Assembly: GCF_014203795.1 (NCBI RefSeq)
Contig: NZ_JACHJU010000007.1
Span: 62,001-126,000 of the forward strand
Origin: Streptosporangium album
GTDB lineage: Bacteria; Actinomycetota; Actinomycetes; Streptosporangiales; Streptosporangiaceae
DNA: 64,000 bases
Reading direction: 5' to 3'
Shown piece by piece: positions 60,456 through 64,000 of the stretch. Position 1 is the stretch's first letter. Each line of letters starts with the position of its first letter. A program made the position numbers and the translations under genes. Below the pieces are notes generated by a model. That model was not told the origin of the DNA. It did not search any database and saw nothing but the letters and a program-made list of their open reading frames with translations.

Positions 60456-61613
60456 TCACCGTAACGGCCGGAAGAAATCGCGAATGCTCGCCGCCACCAA
60501 CTCGGGCTCCTCCCATGACGCGAAATGCCCGCCAGATGACAAATCCACCCAATGGTGGATGTCATGGGTTCGCCCGATCATCTCGCGGGTCGCTCTGCGC
60601 GGAGGATTGCCGGGAATCGCGCGCGGCATGGCCACCCCCGTGGGCACCCGCAGCCGGGTCCCCGGCGGGATAGGCGGATCGGCCCGCACCCGCTCGTAAT
60701 ACACGCGTATCGACGAGCCGATGCTGCCCGTGACCCAGTACAGAGTGGCGCTCGTCAACAGGTCGTCTTTGCTGTAACGACGCTCGACATCCTCGTCGCA
60801 GTCGCTCCAGGATCGGTACTTCTCCACGAGCCAGGACAGCAAGCCGACGGGCGAGTCGTTCAGCGCGTGCGCCAGACTCTGCGGCTTGGTGCGGTGCAGC
60901 GCCCCGTAGGCTCCCTCCTCCGCGTTCCACTCCCGCGCGTACGCGAGAAACGCCTCCTCTGCCTCGGTACGCGGTGAACCGGCGGACAAGGGCAGAGTCA
61001 GCGCCGGGTCGTGGGTATGCAACCCGACCACGGCCTCGGGGTCGGCCAGCGCGATCCTGCCGTTCACGTACGCACCGAGCCCCGTCCCATGCAGACCGTA
61101 CCGGCGATATCCGAGACCCTCGGTGACCACCCGCCGGACCGTCGCGGCCATGCGAGCGTAGCCGTACCCGCGCGAGCGGGGGGCGTCGGAGAAGCCGAAC
61201 CCCGGCAGGGAGGGCACGACCACATGGAAGGCGTCCGCCTGGTCGGCGCCATGCGCCCCCGGGTCGGCCAGGAGCGGGATCAGCCGGGTCATCTCCAGGT
61301 AGCCGCTCGGCCAGCCGTGCACGAGCACGATCGGCAGCGGGTCCGGCCCCTCGCCACGCTGGACAACCAGGTGGACGTCGAGCCCGTCCACCTCCACCCG
61401 GACGTTGGGCAACTCGTTCAGCCGCCGTTCGACCTTCCGCCAGTCGAAGCGTGTCCGCCAGTAGGTGACCAACTCCGCGAGGTACTCGCCGTTGGTTCCG
61501 TAGTCCCATCCGGCGCCGGGCAACTCCGCGGCCGGTCGCGCCCGCTCGAGCCGCCACCGCAGGTCGTCGAGGACATCGTGAGCGACGTCGATCCTGAACG
61601 GGCGTACTTCCAT
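60456..61613 (-). CDS. Epoxide hydrolase family (EHN) protein lacking the usual Asp nucleophile
   Basis: 385 residues from the ATG at 61613, 5 nt after GGGAG. The EHN N-terminal domain is PFRIDVAHDVLDDLRWRLER. The alpha/beta-hydrolase core has VHGWPSGYLEMTRLIPLL and GFGFSDAP. At the nucleophile elbow the sequence is LHGTGLGAYV where the family has GGDWG, so the Asp is missing. The His region GGHFASWEEPEL is normal. It is either a degenerate or mechanistically different enzyme. It is 20 nt after the SMP-30 gene. Confidence 0.87.
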   Translation of the reverse strand: MEVRPFRIDVAHDVLDDLRWRLERARPAAELPGAGWDYGTNGEYLAELVTYWRTRFDWRKVERRLNELPNVRVEVDGLDVHLVVQRGEGPDPLPIVLVHGWPSGYLEMTRLIPLLADPGAHGADQADAFHVVVPSLPGFGFSDAPRSRGYGYARMAATVRRVVTEGLGYRRYGLHGTGLGAYVNGRIALADPEAVVGLHTHDPALTLPLSAGSPRTEAEEAFLAYAREWNAEEGAYGALHRTKPQSLAHALNDSPVGLLSWLVEKYRSWSDCDEDVERRYSKDDLLTSATLYWVTGSIGSSIRVYYERVRADPPIPPGTRLRVPTGVAMPRAIPGNPPRRATREMIGRTHDIHHWVDLSSGGHFASWEEPELVAASIRDFFRPLR

Positions 61614-61633
61614 GATCACTCCCGAGGCAGGGG

Positions 61634-62569
61634 TCAGAAGTTGAGCGCCAGGCCGCGCTCCGGCCAGGGACAGGAGATGAGCCTGCCGGTCTCGGCGAGC
61701 GTGATGTACGCGGTCGAGTCGTCCGGACCACCGAAGCAGAGGTTGGTCACCAGGCGGTCCTCCAGCCCCGAAGGCATCCGGAACTGGGTCACAACCGACC
61801 CGTCAGGGGAGACCACGGTGATGCACCCCTGAACCAGGGTGGCAACGCAGATGTTGCCCGCTCCGTCGACAGCGAGCGAGTCGAAGCCCGCCATCCCCGG
61901 CAGCCCGAAGATCACGTTGGACGGGTCCCGGGGCGGCACGTCGTCGAGGCGTCCCGGGCCGGTCACAGTGCGGGCGAGCAGTCGCGCGGTCACGGTCTCG
62001 GCGTAGTACAGACGCCCTCCACCGGGGGCCAGCCCGATCCCGTTCGGAGACTCGGCAGGATGGATCACCTCGTTGATCTGACCGTCTGCCGAGACGTAGT
62101 ACACAGATCCGAGATCCCGTAGTCGGCCCTTGAACTTCCCGGTGTCGGTGAACCAGAAGCCTCCGGCGGAGTCGAACACAATGTCGTTGGGCCCCGACAA
62201 CGGGTGGCCATCACACTGGGTGTAGAGAACTTCGGTCTTTCCGGTGGTGAGATTGACGCGTTCGACCCGGCCGCCCTGGTAGACGTCGGGCCAGCGACCA
62301 CCGTTGTTGCACAGGTAGACCCAGCCGTCAGGGCCGATGGCAGCCCCGTTGGGACCGCCGCCCGGGCTGGCCACGACTTCTTTGGCCCCGTCCTGCCGGA
62401 CCCGGGTCAGGCGCCCGCCGGCTATCTCGGTCACCAGCACGCTTCCGTCGTCCAGAACGATCGGGCCCTCCGGAAACTCAAGCCCTTCCGCGAGCACGCT
62501 GACACCGGACAGTTCCCGTACCGTGATCTCGACGGATCGGGTGGCGACACGCGGATGGCAGGCGGTCAT
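61634..62569 (-). CDS. SMP-30/gluconolactonase (LRE) family protein
   Basis: 311 residues, a six-bladed propeller: LAEGLEFPEGPIVLDDGSVL (metal Glu), GGPNGAAIGPDGWVYLCNNG, SGPNDIVFDSAGGFWFTDTG (metal Asn/Asp) and ESPNGIGLAPGGGRLYYAET. It probably hydrolyses a lactone. It overlaps the dehydrogenase stop by 4 nt. The order zinc dehydrogenase, SMP-30, epoxide-hydrolase-like protein suggests successive oxidation and ring-opening steps. Confidence 0.9.
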   Translation of the reverse strand: MTACHPRVATRSVEITVRELSGVSVLAEGLEFPEGPIVLDDGSVLVTEIAGGRLTRVRQDGAKEVVASPGGGPNGAAIGPDGWVYLCNNGGRWPDVYQGGRVERVNLTTGKTEVLYTQCDGHPLSGPNDIVFDSAGGFWFTDTGKFKGRLRDLGSVYYVSADGQINEVIHPAESPNGIGLAPGGGRLYYAETVTARLLARTVTGPGRLDDVPPRDPSNVIFGLPGMAGFDSLAVDGAGNICVATLVQGCITVVSPDGSVVTQFRMPSGLEDRLVTNLCFGGPDDSTAYITLAETGRLISCPWPERGLALNF

Positions 62570-63653
62570 GCTGTGGGCTCGATACGTGCGTGCACCGGCT
62601 TGTCGGCGCTCATGAGCGCGCGCACCGCGCGGTCGGCGTCCGCCAACGGATAGGAGTGGCTGGCGAAGTCCTCGAACGGCCAGCGTCCCGACTCGATCAA
62701 GGCGATGGCCTGCTCCATGGACCGCAGGCTCCGGGACACCGCACCCCTGATGGTCAACTGCTTGGCGCAGATCAGGTCGACGGGAACCGGCGCCAATCCC
62801 TTCGAGCCCTTCAGACCGGCCAGGACGACCGTGCCCTTCCTGGCAGCCAGGCGTATCGCGTCGGTGACCGAGGACAGCGACCCCGGGGTGCAGTCGATCA
62901 CGATGTCCGGGGGCTGACCCAGCGCTTCCACGACCGCCTCGGTCACCGGCCTGTCCGACACGTCCAGCGCATGGTCCGCACCGAGTCGCAACGCCAGGTC
63001 GAGACGCTCGCGGTCGGAGGCGAGTCCTGTTACGGCGATCGGGCCCGCGCCGGCAGCGCCCGCGGCGATGACCGATGCGAGGCCCCGCGGTCCGGGGCCG
63101 AGGATGGCGACGGACATTCCGTAGCGAGCGCCACCCAGGTCAAGGGCCCAGTCCACGCCGTTCGCCATGACGTTGAAGAGGGATGCGGCAGCCACGCTCA
63201 CCGTGGAGGACATCGGAACGACAATCGCCTCGGGCGCGAGGTAGAGGTGGGTGGAGAAGCCACCCCACAGGCCCGGGGCCACGTCGGGACTGCGAAGCCG
63301 TAGATCGTGCTGTCGGCGAACTCCGGAGCCGAGCACCCCCGAAGCCCGGAGCGGCAGGCCCGGCACCGGCCACAGGTCAGCGTGGAGTGAACCGCGACGC
63401 GGTCGCCCTCCGACACCCCCCACCGCGCCTTGGCCGCCCGCCCGATGGCCATGACGCGACCGAGGGGCTCATGACCGGGGACGAGTGGCAGGCCGGCCCC
63501 GGACTCGCCCCCGAACACCTCGACATCGGTGCCGCAGACGCCGCACGCCTCCACCTCCAGGAGCGCGTCGTCCTCTCCTATGCGCGGAAGCGGAGCCTCC
63601 CGGAGTTCATATCGCTCGGGCGCGGTCTGCACGACAAATCTCGCGGTTGTCAT
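62566..63653 (-). pseudogene. Zinc-dependent alcohol dehydrogenase with a single-base frameshift
   Basis: The N-terminal half (from ATG 63653) has GVCGTDVEVFGGE, VPGHEPLGRV and the structural-zinc cluster CGRCRACRSGLRGC. At STIYGF (about 63294) the frame must shift by one base to continue RSPDVAPGLWGGFSTHLYLA in the other frame; TTCGCAGT is read where TTCCGCAGT would restore it. The C-terminal half is a normal MDR NAD-binding domain (VAILGPGPRGLASVIAAGAA). Full length would be ~362 residues. Either a recent mutation or a sequencing error. Confidence 0.85.
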
Positions 63654-63685
63654 GAGAATTCCCCTCGAGACGGTGAGGTTTTTAC

Positions 63686-64000
63686 CTATAATTCCGCGTT
63701 CGGTTCGGCGAGGGACGCGCCGTTACGGTCCCGGAAATCGGGTCCGCCGATTCCCCGGATCACGAATGTCGCGTACCATTCGGCAAGCTCCCCGTAGGAG
63801 AGGTCACCAGATGGCTTGAACCACTTGGGAGTCGAGTTCATCAGTTCGAACAACGAACTGGTGACCACACTCGGGTTCGTCGCGGGGTCGAAGGCGCCCT
63901 CCCTGATCCCCTGTTCGATGATCCCCTTCACGAAGTCACTGAATTTGTCGCGTTCGGCGACGACCTCCTTGTAGCGCTTTCCGCTGAGCTGGGAGAACTC
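63686..64000 (-). CDS. TetR/AcrR family regulator, C-terminal part (5' end outside window)
   Basis: The open frame runs from the right edge to a stop at 63686, ~104 residues. EFSQLSGKRYKEVVAERDKF, VKGIIEQGIREGAFDP, SVVTSSLFELMNSTPKWFKP and ELAEWYATFVIRGI are typical of the ligand-binding domain of KstR2-like TetR proteins. The DNA-binding helix-turn-helix lies outside. It is directly upstream (32 bp) of the zinc dehydrogenase on the same strand, and is the best candidate for binding the CCAACCGACTG operators. Confidence 0.8.
   Translation of the reverse strand, partial: EFSQLSGKRYKEVVAERDKFSDFVKGIIEQGIREGAFDPATNPSVVTSSLFELMNSTPKWFKPSGDLSYGELAEWYATFVIRGIGGPDFRDRNGASLAEPNAEL

Overview
The window is high-GC DNA with frequent GTG/TTG starts, strong GGAGG-type ribosome sites, tight ATGA/GTGA overlaps, LuxR, ROK and TetR regulators, two two-component systems, a spore-associated-protein-like secreted protein and several GH families. 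This points to a filamentous actinomycete. A Streptosporangiaceae-like host (Nonomuraea/Streptosporangium type) is my inference and is not proven. I saw no rRNA, tRNA or CRISPR.

Layout. 1-3.7 kb: a peptidase operon (C39-like, S9, M20). 3.8-6.1 kb: a divergent ArsR/MFS pair bracketed by two imperfect copies (about 140 bp) of the M20 gene's 3' end and terminator. 6.3-7.1 kb: a Phd/PIN toxin-antitoxin pair behind a striking palindromic operator. 7.3-15.7 kb: a sugar locus with a ROK repressor, a CUT1 ABC importer without ATPase, a GH35-like beta-galactosidase and a DUF2264 protein. 15.7-20.3 kb: a peptide/nickel-type ABC importer without ATPases, divergent from a LuxR regulator. 20.3-24.3 kb: anti-sigma-type ATPase, Ppx/GppA phosphatase, methyltransferase, alpha/beta hydrolase, and gene remnants (DUF1206 tail, D-2-hydroxyacid dehydrogenase). 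24.3-28.8 kb: poorly recognised genes, a SapA-like secreted protein, an IS fragment and an unrecognised two-gene unit.

28.9-43 kb is a scarred accessory region. A response regulator has lost its receiver domain beside an intact histidine kinase. A cyclase and an MmgE/PrpD gene are broken by internal deletions. An intact NarL-type two-component system sits next to an FtsX-type ABC exporter. IS701 and integrase-type transposase debris is fused to a dioxygenase beta-subunit fragment and a RidA fragment. An intact secreted GH20 beta-N-acetylhexosaminidase lies downstream of four DasR-like GGTATAGACC boxes. A decayed IS with 17-bp inverted repeats closes the region.

42.9-64 kb is a CoA-dependent catabolic island: an LLM flavin monooxygenase with FMN reductase, two acyl-CoA dehydrogenases, serine hydrolase, amidohydrolase, CaiB-type CoA-transferase, two crotonases, AMP-dependent ligase, thiolase with Zn-ribbon OB-fold partner, a FAH/Ldh fusion, VOC and Rieske proteins, an epoxide-hydrolase-like protein, SMP-30, a frameshifted zinc dehydrogenase and, at the right edge, a TetR regulator. 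A near-identical motif (core CCAACCGACTG) lies at three promoters of this island, so I infer one TetR-controlled regulon. Its substrate cannot be read from sequence alone; the mix of a flavin monooxygenase, ring-opening-type hydrolases and beta-oxidation enzymes suits a cyclic or terpenoid-like compound.
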